Source: Nectonema munidae (taxonomy: Eukaryota > Nematomorpha > Nectonematoida > Nectonematidae). Taken from it: a stretch of DNA of 64,000 bases. Positions 28,101 through 40,500 of this stretch are shown here, piece after piece. The stretch lies in contig JAUIRK010001051.1 in NCBI GenBank assembly GCA_030549495.1, positions 372,001-436,000 on the forward strand. Reading direction: 5' to 3'. The notes under the pieces are model-generated. The model did not search any database. It was not told the DNA's origin and saw only the letters and a program-made list of their open reading frames with translations. Both the position numbers and the translations under genes were made by a program. Positions within the stretch are counted from its first letter, which is position 1, and each line of letters starts with the position of its first letter.

Positions 28101-31100
28101 CCGCGGGCCACATTAAATGGGTCAATAACCTAGTGGGTTATTTTGGAGAGAGTCTAACGCCCCCTCTCCATAAGTATGAGTACCTCCTTGCGCATAGGGT
28201 TAACATAAAAACAATTATAATTATAACTCACTTTGAGTTCGGAAGACACTAATCACAGTTAAAGGAATGAATTGATATTAATTGAGATAGAAGCTCTTAC
28301 CTTCTTTATCAAGAGAGATTACAATTTTAAGTTAAAATCACCTTGATCATTGATAAGTAAAGAAGATGATCTTGGAATCGTTGTTATAAGAGAATGTGTT
28401 CTTTGAGATCATTTTTGAAAAAAAGCGTCTTTTAGAATCTGGGTATTTACGGTAATCACACATTGAGCAATGTATAACGTTGTTTGAATAAGGGTTAGTA
28501 AATAAAAAACATATATACCCGCCTGATACTCTGATCAAAAACATTTTTGCAATTTAAAGCATTTCCTGATTTAAGGACAACTTATGAAAATGTTGCAAAA
28601 TATATATTAAATCTGGAAATAAACAAGCAAACGAAGACCTATTAAAAAAGACTGGTAGTAAGACCTTTATAAATAATTCAAAAATACCACCAAAGCGTGT
28701 TCAAACAATCAATCAATCAATTTTACGCATAATGTTCCCAGCACGCTGAGGTTTAGCCGGTTTTACCACTATGGCATTTTAGACAAAATTAAACGAATCT
28801 CTTATTATTTTGCGTCTCCATTCATCTCCATTTTGCTAAATGTCTTTTGCTCATGTCTTTTTTGACTATTTCTATCCATGTCATCTTTGGCCTGTCTTTA
28901 CTCTTACCTAAAGTATGATTTTTATAAGCTTCTTTAATCAAACTTTAGGTAAAAGTAAAGGCAGGCCAAAGATGACATAGATCAAAGCGTGTTCTAATTC
29001 ACAATTTCAAAACTTTTTTAGAATTTATATAAGGTATATGTTTGTGGGTCGAATTGCAAGCAGTTAGCAAATTCTATTAGCGTTATCTTACATGCCTATC
29101 AAATCCAAGAGCGGTTTTGACCTTTTGGGTCTCATCAGTTGGATGGAGTTAGAAACTCCCATTGCCGGGAATCGAACACAACCTTGTAGTTCAAGGCACA
29201 GAACACTATCTGAAGACCTAGACTACTGAGCTATGCTTCATAGATCATCGAATTTACTTTATAAGTCGATCAACGACATTTTACAATGAAGGGTCGCTTG
29301 CATTTTAGATTAATTTTATTATTTTTTTTTAGAATTTATGGATAATTTCTTTGTAAAGCAATAATTTTGACTAAATTGTACCATAAAGATGGACGTATAA
29401 AAATTACACCTAAACCCAAGGGGATACGGTTGTGTGACAAAATAAATAACAACTAAACTTAAAATTTTTGGTTTTATTTCGGTAATTTTTTGTTCGCTCT
29501 TTCGCCACACCTCGCAAGTTGTCGGCATTTGGTAGGCGAAAGTCAGTCGCACTACCAATCAAAGTTAGAAAGTTATGGAGAGAATTTTGACAGAGCATAA
29601 TAAAATAAAAGTTTAAAAAGAGGAGCAAAACCTTAATAGCCTTTTTGATTTGTTCAGCGTCGAATTTTTCAGATTCCGTCATCAAGGAACAAACCACCTG
29701 TTCAAATTTGCCAGACAATTCACTCTTCAAGTCATCGATCAAGTTCTATTCAAATGAATACATAATAAAATTTTGCGATTTGAGAGCGTAGAATTTCATA
29801 CTGTATCTGATATTTGTTCGATATCCGTCGAATGATCGTTTTTGTGGGTCCGGTTAAAAAGTGCCGTAAAAAATGCCGCAAGATTAATTTGGCAATATCT
29901 TTTTTTAAATAACAAAGTTGAAGCTGAAGTAAAATCTTTTATAAAGTGGCAGTTCTTTTCTATCGTTTAAAATCTTTCTTGATTTAATTAATTGAAAACA
30001 TTGTGTTAAACTAAGCTCCCTAAATAAAGGCCTTCTGATTTTAATGGCGGCTGGGTTAAAAAGTGCCGCAAGGTTTTAATAAGATGTCCTGCTTTTTAAA
30101 ATGGATGCTTTTCTTCTTACTTTTATAAAAATAGATTATTCTTTCATTTTTATATCTTTTCTACTTTTTAGACACGTAATATAACTAATTTTAATTTCTT
30201 AATTTTTTTAAAATAATGTTTTTTGAACTTAAGCAACATTTTAACATTTTAAAGCTTTAATAACCTACTTTTTTTGATATCAAAAAAAAAAATTTTCTTG
30301 CTTGATCTTTACACTTAACTTACTTTTAAGACTCAAAATGGAAGAGAAACTGTCATGGACGAAAATATACAAAAAATCATAGAAATTGCTCAAAGTGGAG
30401 GTATAAAGTCTTTATTATCAGCTGAGGTTTCTAAAGAAAATGTGGGTCGGGTTCTGTTATACTTTGTCAATAAATCTGAAGAAAATAATCGTTCCAATTG
30501 TTCAATGGAAAATAATAATTTCATCTCAGTCAATAATAAAATAGAAATCATAAGTCAAAGGATATACAGTTTAAATGAAGGTTTCAAAAATAGCCCTTCT
30601 TCTAGAAATAACGTTACCTCTAATCAAAATATGGTTACTCAAGTTACACCTTATGCTAATGCATTAAGTAAAAAATTTTTATACATAAAGTCCGATAATG
30701 ATTCTAGAAAAAATGGCATTGAAAAGGCTAAAAGCTGTTTGAATAATCTTCCTGACAATTTTATAAAAGAAAGAGAAAAATCCATCAAAATTAGCTTTCC
30801 AAATAAAAGTTCGATGTTAGAGGCGCAAAAACTTATGAACGATAAGTCAAAGAAAGAATTAAAAATAATCCCAAGCTTTACTTACTCAAATTTATTCAAA
30901 TGACTTAATTTTACAAGATGTTTTTTTTGAAAAATCCAGATCTTAAAAATTTTAAAGATGAAAATGAGATTTTTAAAATAATTTTTTCTCGAAATTTCAA
31001 AATAGAGGATAAGAAAATTGTTGTTTTTAAGGTTTCTCCTGTTATCTATAATTTCTTGAAAGGTGGAACTAATATATATATATTAATTATAATAGATATA

Positions 31101-31535
31101 AACTTTTGCCCCACTTTCCGGGTTTTTTTGTACAAAATGTTATTTATATGGGTATGCAAAGAAATTTTGTAAAAGTAATTTAGTTATTTGCAAATTTTTG
31201 GCTGAAAATCACAATAGTAATTATTGTAATGTACGTTATGACAACATAAGTCATACAAGTAAGAAATTTGGAACTTTCTTTCATAGTGCCGGCGGCAGTT
31301 ATGAGTGTGAATTGTATAAAAGAGAATTAGAATTTGTTAAAAGTAATACGATTTATCATGGGTATTAATTTCGATTCATTAGATATAAATATTATAAATG
31401 ATACATATCTCTGCGATTGTTTGATTTCTTAGAAAGTCATTCAAGACTATAATCATACAGGTGGTTTTTCATTTAATGAACTCAATCTTTTAAGTTTAAA
31501 TCAGGGGCGCACATCCGGGGGGGGGGGGGGGGGGG

Positions 31536-31567
<32 letters not shown>

Positions 31568-34500
31568 GGGGTTTTGGGGGGGGGGGGGGGGGGGCAAAAA
31601 TGACCTTCGCCCCCCCCCCCCCCCAATAATTTTCTATAAGTAAGAGTTGCTGCTTGTTTATAAAACATGTATGATGATCATGATATCTATGTATGAAGAA
31701 TGGAGACTTTCGAATCAATCAAACATCACATGCCAAGCTGCTCTGAAATTCCTATCGAACATATTTTACAGGCGATGCGTGAGAGCTATATAATAATAAT
31801 CCATTGCTTCAATATGCACACAATAAGTAAGCACTGTTTATCACAGTGTCTCCTCTTTATAGTATTTTTGGGCAACCACATGTTGATGATCCACTAGATT
31901 TTCTCATCTTCTGTCACAGTGATTCTATTTCTCTTTCTGTCTCCTCTGTTTTTCTCTTCCGCTTTCTCTGCTAAAACTCAATCATTCACTCAAGCTCTCT
32001 TCTCTTGTTAAGCTCTCCTATCTCATTCAGCTCTCTTCTCTCCAGTGACGTAGCTAGGCTGGGGCATGAGGGGCCGTGCCCACTCTCCTATGTACCGCAT
32101 GCAACTTATGCGATATCAGTTTTTGAAAATTTCTCCAATGAAAGGATAAAGAAAGTATACAAAATGTTGCTCACCTTTTTTGTTTTTAAATTGTGCTCCC
32201 CCCCCCCTATTAACTTTTTTCTGGTTACACCACTGCTTCTTTCTAATTTGCATTTAGAGTTAAATTAAATTAGTTTCCAATTGTTACAATTTATCAATGA
32301 ATATTGTTAGACTCGCGCTTAGAATTTTTTTCAACAAAGGTCATTTAATCTTTATCACTACGTTTGTTACATTTGAAAACTTTTATTTTTTCGAGTGAAG
32401 AAATTTTTTTAATAGCTATTTGGGAATGAATAAGTTGACTAGCTATTCGGGTTAAAAGCAAGAATACTCTATTTTCTTAATATTTGAGCAGAGATATCTT
32501 TTATAATGTTCGATTGTTAAATTTTATAAGTAACACTGTAGATAATCAAATACCTTTTTTAAAGAAAATTTGTTGATTATTATAGTAAAAATATCGAAAA
32601 AAAACGTTTCAGTTGTTAAAAATGTACTTAATCTATTATTTATGATAGCTGTCAGAATTTTATTTGTAGACAAATATTCAAAAAAAAACGCAATGGTTTT
32701 CTTTTCTCGTATACTTTGATTTATGTTAGTTTGGTCCTCGGACATTTCGCCCTATTATTTTCATAAGACCGTTCGTCCCATGGACAATTCGCCCCATTAT
32801 TTTCATAAGACATTTTGTTTCATGGACAATTCGCCCCGTTATTTTCATAAGATATTTTGTCTCATGGAAAATTCTAAAAAATTAATAGATAAAATGATTA
32901 ATTTGAAATAATTTAATAGAGATAAAATAAACAAGAATATAAAATTTTTTAATAATTTTACACATTTAATAAGCAAAGATGGATGAAACAAATAGCCTAT
33001 GAGACAATTTGTCCAGGGGGCAAATTGTTTTTCGGGCGAAATGTCTATCGACCGTTAGATTAAATAATTTTTTAATTAAAAGGGCTAGCTACTTAAATGT
33101 TGGCTTTTGCTGTTTATAAAAATTTGAAAATATCAAATAAACTCTAAATCTTTATGCCTCCTATTATTTTGAAATTATTCTGAGAACAGACGGTCCCATT
33201 TTAAAATAGTGAAAATTGCTTTATTAGTTTATTTTCTTTCCTTTCTCTCTTATGTTAATTATGTAGCAAATTTTTCAATTTTAAGTAAAAGGTAAGGTAC
33301 AGCGGGTGTATTTTTGTTGACAAGGCACTGATGTACCGCTTATGTCAAACTATGAACAAATTCGTATCGATGAGGAATCGAATCGAGAGGCTTCCGTGCT
33401 AAGTCCATCATCTCAACCAACCTGCCATACCACACATAGAGTATGCTGTAGAGTGGTACGTCAAATTAGTTTCCAAAAACTTAAGTTCTACCCTAAAATT
33501 TTAGTTTTTGTTGAAGCTCTATAACTTTTTCTGATAAACTTTTTTTCCTTAAAATTTATTATAAAAGGCAAATCATTGCAAAATGTTAAAAGTTATTTTA
33601 CTTTTTGTGGCTTGTATCAATTTAGCTTTTAAACTATTTTTGAATGATGCTGAGTAAAATGAAATAATGCGATCTTAATTTTTTGTTTGCACAATTATAA
33701 TTTCATTTTATACACTTGCCCCTGAATCAATCACATTTTTTCATATAAACATCGCAGGGTGTCTAGTAGGTAGACTCTTTGCCTTTAGACTACATTCACT
33801 CATAAAACTATCTAACCTTTAGTTATTTGTTTTCTCTATGAATCAAATATCCTTTCATCAATTCCTGTAATGTGCCTGGTAGACTACTTCATTTTTCAAA
33901 TGAAAAGCCTATTCCACCCCCTAACAATTTTGGATTTTTTTTAAACTAGTGTATATTCTGCAAACTTAATTAAAATATTTTCGCTGGAAGTATAGTATTT
34001 AATTCACAAATTTTGTAAAAAAAAATATAAAGTAGTCTTATAAATTTAGGACTTTAGGTATGCGCTGAATACACTCTATTTTAAAGGGTCAACAGACATT
34101 TTGCCACATAGACAATTCGCCCCATAGATGATTCGCCCCATAGACAATTCGCCCCATGTACAAATTGTCTCATAGGCTATTTGTTTCATCCATCTTTGTT
34201 TATTATATGTGTAAAATTATTAAAAAATTTTATATTCTTGTTTATTTTATCTCTATTAAATTATTTTATCTGTTAATTTTTTTATCACTTTTAAATAATT
34301 TTAAATTATTGATGATGAAATTGAAGAAAAAGATAATTACAATGATATTACAATTACAAGATATTAATTTTTATTTTGTTTAAAAATTTTAAATATTTGT
34401 TTCATTTATAAAATAACTGCCTTTCAAAAAACAATTCTTCAAAAAACTAAATAAAATTAAAATATAGCTATTTTTATTGAGATGAGTTGTGATATTAGGC

Positions 34501-37500
34501 AAAACGTTCATATGCCAAACCGTTTTACGAAAAATAGTCTTATGAAAAAAGCGTAAAAGAGTCTAAAAAATTGAAAAAACGGTTTTATAAAACAATAGTG
34601 CTAATTGATCTGCATAAATAGAGTAAATTGTCTATGGCAAGAATTGTATTATAAAAATAGAGCAAATTTTTAATGGAAAGAATTGTCTTATAAAAATAGG
34701 ACTGGAAGTTATAAAAATAATAGAGAAGAATGTGGCGAAATGTCTGAGGACCTTTTAAAGGATTGCTTGAATATTTGGTCTCCCGTGGTATTTCCAGACC
34801 ACTAATTTTGAAAATTGCAACAAAAAAATTTGGCCCCCCAATAATTTCGAGGATGTGCGCCCCTGCTTTAAATTGTCAGAGTTCGTCTGCCAAATTTGAT
34901 CTTTTGGATAATTTTATTAATAGAGTCAACAATACAATCCTATCGGGGGCGCTGCACTTCAGGAAACTTAGATGAAAAATTTTAATGTTCATTTTGACAT
35001 TGCTGGATACACTTTTTACAGTTCTCCCGCTTCGCTCTCATCTCATTCAGGCTTAGCTTTCTATACTGAAAAAAATTTACAACATTTAATTTTCTATTCT
35101 AATTTTAGAAGTAATTTTTTTGAAATTTTTTCAATGGAGGTATTTTTTAACAAACAGAAAGGCATAGTTTTCCATAGTTTATTTTAGGCCAAGTTTGCTT
35201 TCAGAAAATCAACTACGATTTCTAACTGATTTGAACACTTTTTTTTAATCAAACCTGAAAAAAACTCAGTCACATATTTTTTTAGGAGACTTTAATTTTA
35301 ATCTCTTCAAAATGAATTCAAATTTCATTTCTTATCAATTTCTATCGCTTTTTTGTCAAAAAGGTTACAAGCCTTGTATTGCTAAGCACACCAGAGAGTC
35401 TTCATTATCTTTATATTTTTTTGGTTGATATTTCTTCTACTTCTTATTTTTCCTACGCATTCCATGGATGATATATCAGATCATTCATTATCCAATACTC
35501 TTGTTATTAAAAATTTTCCTTCTCAAATTGCAAAAAAGAACAAATTTATTCATAGCTTTTTTAATAAATTTGTTCTTCCGTGCGACTGGAAATCCCCTTT
35601 GCGTCCTTTCTACGATAGTCCTCACTCTTTTTTCTCCACATTAATTGACAAAATGTCTGAATTCATCTCATTTAGTTTTATTGTATCTTCGAATAAATCT
35701 AACTTTCCATTTCGCCGTAATCCTTGGATTACTGATGAAGTTTTACAGTTAATTAAAGAACGTAATAGAATACATAAAAAATTGAAAAGTTCGAAACATC
35801 GGTTTAAAACGTTTCTGAGAGATAAGTACGTCTCGATAAGAAATTTAATAAAAGCATCCATTAAAGTTTTGAAACACAATTATTTGTGTACTTTTCTCGA
35901 TAACTCAAACTTGATTCTCAAAAATTGTCAATTGAAATCGATGGTAGTGTCTATCCTCTGATTCCAAAGCAATAGAAAATGAACTTAATAAGGTGTTTTC
36001 TAACGTTTCCATGAATAATACTTTTGTAAGAAAAAAATCTTTTAAAAAGTATATTTCTTTTAGCTCAAGTTCCTTTAGCTTAAGTAAGATGGATAGAAAT
36101 GATATAACCTTTGCTGTTTTAATATAGCTTCTAATGACACTGAGGATGTTTTCCGAACATAGATCAATAAAATTAAGTAAGCTTTGATTCATATTTGTGA
36201 TTTTCTAGTGATTGGGTTCAACTCATGTATTGAGTTTACTTTATTTCCCGAGTGTTTTAAATTAAATAAAGATATTCCCTCGCCTAAAAAAGGTTCTAAG
36301 TCTTTAGCTTCAAATTATAAGCCTATTTCGACTATCCCACTCTGCAAAAAATTTTGTTTTCTCAAATATATGAATATTTTTCTTCTCATAATCTGTTATA
36401 CAATAAACAATTTGGATTCCGTAAAAAATATTCCTTTGAGTTTCTACATTCATACTTTCTTAACACGATTTATGAACAGTTAGATTCTAGTACTGATGTT
36501 AGTGCAATCTTCCTAGACCTATCTAAAGCTTTTGATGCAGTTCCTCACTCTATTTTATTGAGCAAACTCAAGTTCTATGGTTTCTGTAACAAAAGTCTTG
36601 CCTTTTTCGAATCTTACTTCTGTGATAGAAATCAAAATATTTTTGTGAACGATTATTTTTCCTCTCCTTATAAAACAAATGGCAGTGTTCGTCAAGGATC
36701 AATTTTGGGGCCTCTATTGTTTTCAAATTTTATAAATGACATCTCTAACTCTTTTCCGATAGGCTTGCAGATGACGTTACTCTTATTGTTCCTCTTTCAG
36801 AATATGAATATTGCTGTACCAATGATTTGAACTTTTTCATACAGGAAGATTTTGAATTGGTAAAAAAATGATTTTGCTCGAATAAAATGAATTTGAATAA
36901 TTCTAAATCTAGATTGAACTAGTTCAAATCCTAGATTGAACTCTTTATATCAATTTGAACTCTCAAATTAATTTTATGGGACTCGTTATAAATTCCAAAC
37001 TGAATTGGAACGATCATGCTATATTTATTTTCAATAAATTGAATGTTATTTTGGGTATTTTTTATACAAGTATAAAAATATATTTTCTACCGATGTTAGG
37101 CCTAAAATATATAAAGCTTTGTTCCTTCCTCATTTACAATATAGCGTTGAAAATTGGGGTTATTCAAATGTGATAAAAATTGAAAAAATTCTAAAAAGTG
37201 ACTTGAGATTGATATTTAATGGGGCAAATCTAAATCATACTAGTCCTATTTTTTACTAATAGTTTTCTCAAGTTTAATGATATGTATACGCTTAAATTGG
37301 CTACTTTTATATACAAATGTGGCAATGTTATTTTGAAGATCTTCAAAACAAGACTCAAGAGTTGTGGAAATATGGAAAGAAAAAATGCAAAACCTGTTTT
37401 TATCGGCTGCATTAAAACATATTTCATCATTGCTTTGTCTTAATATGTGTATTTGGTTCTTTAAATAAAATCTAATCTAAATGTTGCCATAAATTATCAC

Positions 37501-40500
37501 CTGATTTGTTCAGTTCCTGGTTTAAGTTTAAATATGAAATTCAAAAAACTTAATTGTTCCCTATTTTAAGTTAAAAACATCACAAAACTGTCTTAGATAA
37601 AGAGTGGCTAAATTTTACAATGAAACATTCGTCTCTTCCATGATGGTATAATGCATTCTACCTGCATTATTGATGAAGTTTCTTTAACAATTTTGAAATA
37701 TTATAACCTTAATTCGAACCTTTTACCTCTAAAATCGCGCCCAGGAGGTAGCTCTCTTTTTAACGCCCTATCAACCTCTTTATTAAATAATGAAACTGCT
37801 TCACTTCAAATTCGTGTTGTAGAACTTATAAAAACTTGCAATATGTATAAAAACAGTGAACCTGAAAAGGTATGTGATCTTGAGTCTGACATTAAAAATG
37901 TTGTTATACGATTTCCGCTCTTTCGAATGTTTTGAATACTCCAATTCATATTTTTTATCCTCCTTATAATTCATATAACAACAACTTTGCTCGTCTAAAA
38001 CATCTTCTTTATGCATGCCTTAATTTCACACGATCCAATCACATCAACCCAAATCATTTTGTATTGTTTATTGAAAAGTCGCCCTATAAATCTGTTCATG
38101 ATTCCTCTAATTTTGTATATTCAACAATTGAACAAAACTGTGCAAAAAAGGTAACGTAGCTAATAATACTTATTTTACGTGTAATATTGATAATGGCCCT
38201 GTTAATCAGTTCTATATTCACTTAGGAGAACCCCTTTTAAGTAGAGAAAAAAGGTTTGCATTTTTTGAAGAAAGAACTCGGTATGAATGTTTGCCTTCTT
38301 ATGTACGAGTAGGAAATGTAAAAAAAAATTTGTTTTAGGATTAAAGTAGAGAAACCACCCAAAAAATTTGTCGATGATTGCGGGGTATGGTTTTGCAAGT
38401 CAATTAAAACATATTATTATGAGAATAATAGCATTGGTAGGTTACGATCCGAAGCAAAAAAAGACTTCCAATAATACTCAAAATATAGCATTCAAAGTCC
38501 AAAGTTAATCTCCAATACATGAGAAGAGTTTCCTATTTTCGGAAATTTTTTTTACACGGATGAGATTTTACACAGGTGATTCCTTAACTCAAAATGATCA
38601 AATGCAACCTACAAAAGAACACTGATTGCCACTCAAGATTATATTTTTTCAAAAATTCAAAATGGACAAAAAAGTGTAAGAGAAATTTATTGGGAATGTA
38701 TACTGAACGTGGAGAACATTCTAAGAAAGTCTGCCTTCATTAAAAAACTTGAAAAATAGATATCAAATATTAGATCGTCCTAAAAATAATTTAGCTGATG
38801 AAATTCAAAATATCTTATCAATGGTTGCTGATGGAAATATGTTGTCAAAATATCTAAATGTTGTCAAATATTACCCAAAACTCAAAATTCTTCTATCCAC
38901 ACCCGCATAAATATTTTTATGTGGGTATCCGAGTGTCCAGAAGGTTTGATTGTATTATATTTTTTTAGGTCTGTGATTTTGTTCATATGATTACTTTTCT
39001 AATACTGCTAAGGAAAGATCCTTTGGTCAGCGCACTTGAATTTTGGAATTAGCTTCAAAGAAATATTTTTCTATCGCAAAATTTTTCAAGTTTTCAATGC
39101 AAATACGTCAATGTCATAGCCAGCCAGCGTTATTAACTTGCGAACAACCTTTTGAATTGAAATAAATTAATTCAGTATATTGATCATGAATTTTATATTT
39201 TATGGTTCGCACTTTTTCAGTTTTTCTCATTTTTATCAGAGATTTTATTAAAATGGAACTTGCAAGTCTTGCTAGAGCACGGTTAAACATGAATTCTGTC
39301 TTCTTGGCGTTCATTGTGAGGCCATTAGTTGTCAACGGCCCAAGAGAACTTATAAGTTTGATGACTGCATTTTCTGCCTACTCATGGCGTTGAGGGTACG
39401 TCATCTGCAAAAAAATTCCTAATAACTGACCGTTTAAGCTTTGTTAAGGCAAGCAGTCGTCTTTGTTCATGCATCTTCCCATTAATCCTAAACCTGTTGC
39501 ATATTCCTTCCTCCTTGAACTGGAAGGCGTTGGTTAAAATGGTTGTTAACCTAACAAAAACCGTAATTCTTCGAATCTTTTTTTCAATGAAAATACTTTA
39601 TATTATGTTTAATTCAGACCTTATAAAGATCAAAATGTTAGAATTTATTAAAAGCTCGTTTTTTGTATTTAAGTTTTCAAATCACACGTCGTGAAGAAGA
39701 CCTCTCACCTGCTGCAAACTTTTTTTTCTTTTTGACAATTCTAGCAATGTCCATTTAAGTTGTATTAACAACAAAATGATTTCCTTTGTCATATTTAAAA
39801 TCTTTAATGACTCTTGCTTTCAAACGCCTTGATTTCTGTGCATACTTTTGTTTACGATTGATGGAGGAAACCAGAGAAAAAAGAAATTCTTTTCGTTTAC
39901 AATAAAGTTTCTTTTACATTCAAAAAATTGTTGAGTTTTTAGCAGTTTACTACAATGTTATCGAGCTTTTGTGTGGAAATAGGAAACCACGATTTTTTTC
40001 ACCTAATTCTTGTTCTGAATAAAGAAACTTGCTTATCAAGCATATTAACACTTCATGTGTACTGAGACGCAATATCTTTTTATATTTTAGTGAGTAGCAA
40101 ATTATATTACTAATTGGAAAAACCCTATTGTAGTTTGTAGCAACAGATACAAAATTTAACATTATGATTCCATTTTGGTATAAAAATTCTGTTTATAAGA
40201 TCAAATCTATAATCAAGAAAACCTCGCTTTTTCTTCATTTCTAGAGTTTGCTCACATTTTCCCTAATTGCACTTGTTGCCTTTATATTTCTATCCCTTAA
40301 TTTATGTATAACAGATGTCAAATGTTTTATGACGCTTAAACCAAGAAGATCAACATTTTTTCCCACAAGATGTTAAAATAATGTTTTTTAATTTGCTCAT
40401 AGGATTAAAGTACACGTATAACTAAAATATTTTCTGAAAAAAGTCGGAAAAATTTCATTCAATTTTTTTTAAAATAGTTTTTGTCTAAAAAAGGTTGACA

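Larger units (their letters stand above)
31502..34865 (+). mobile_element. Large non-autonomous hAT element, copy 1 (3.36 kb), inside LINE
   Basis: CAGGGGCGCACATCC at the left and GGATGTGCGCCCCTG at the right form a perfect 15-bp inverted repeat. The target duplication is GTTTAAAT (31494-31501) and CTTTAAAT (34866-34873), 7 of 8. No transposase was found inside. The interior instead contains a hAT MITE (32043-32235), a TIR element with 42-bp repeats (32733-33053), a SINE (33297-33462) and another TIR element (34087-34752). The same backbone recurs at 41542-44632 (inverted) and 62798-63904 (truncated). Confidence 0.9.
30340..37482 (+). mobile_element. CR1-like LINE, split by a hAT insertion and decayed
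   Basis: Order on the + strand: an ORF1-like frame (30355-30903 with continuation to about 31400), an endonuclease (from about 31470, resuming at 34866, to about 35420) and a reverse transcriptase (36184-37200), ending near 37482 after AATAAAATCTAATCTAAA, a CR1-like 3' tail. The endonuclease start LLSLN/CQSSSAKFDLLDNF is interrupted exactly at the Asn codon by the hAT element 31502-34865. Several frame changes occur elsewhere. Without the hAT the LINE would be about 3.8 kb plus 5' sequence, a normal CR1 length. Confidence 0.85.

Noticed and set aside
31482-31718. Glycine/proline-run frame
   Set aside because: Produced by poly-G/poly-C blocks that are probably artefacts.
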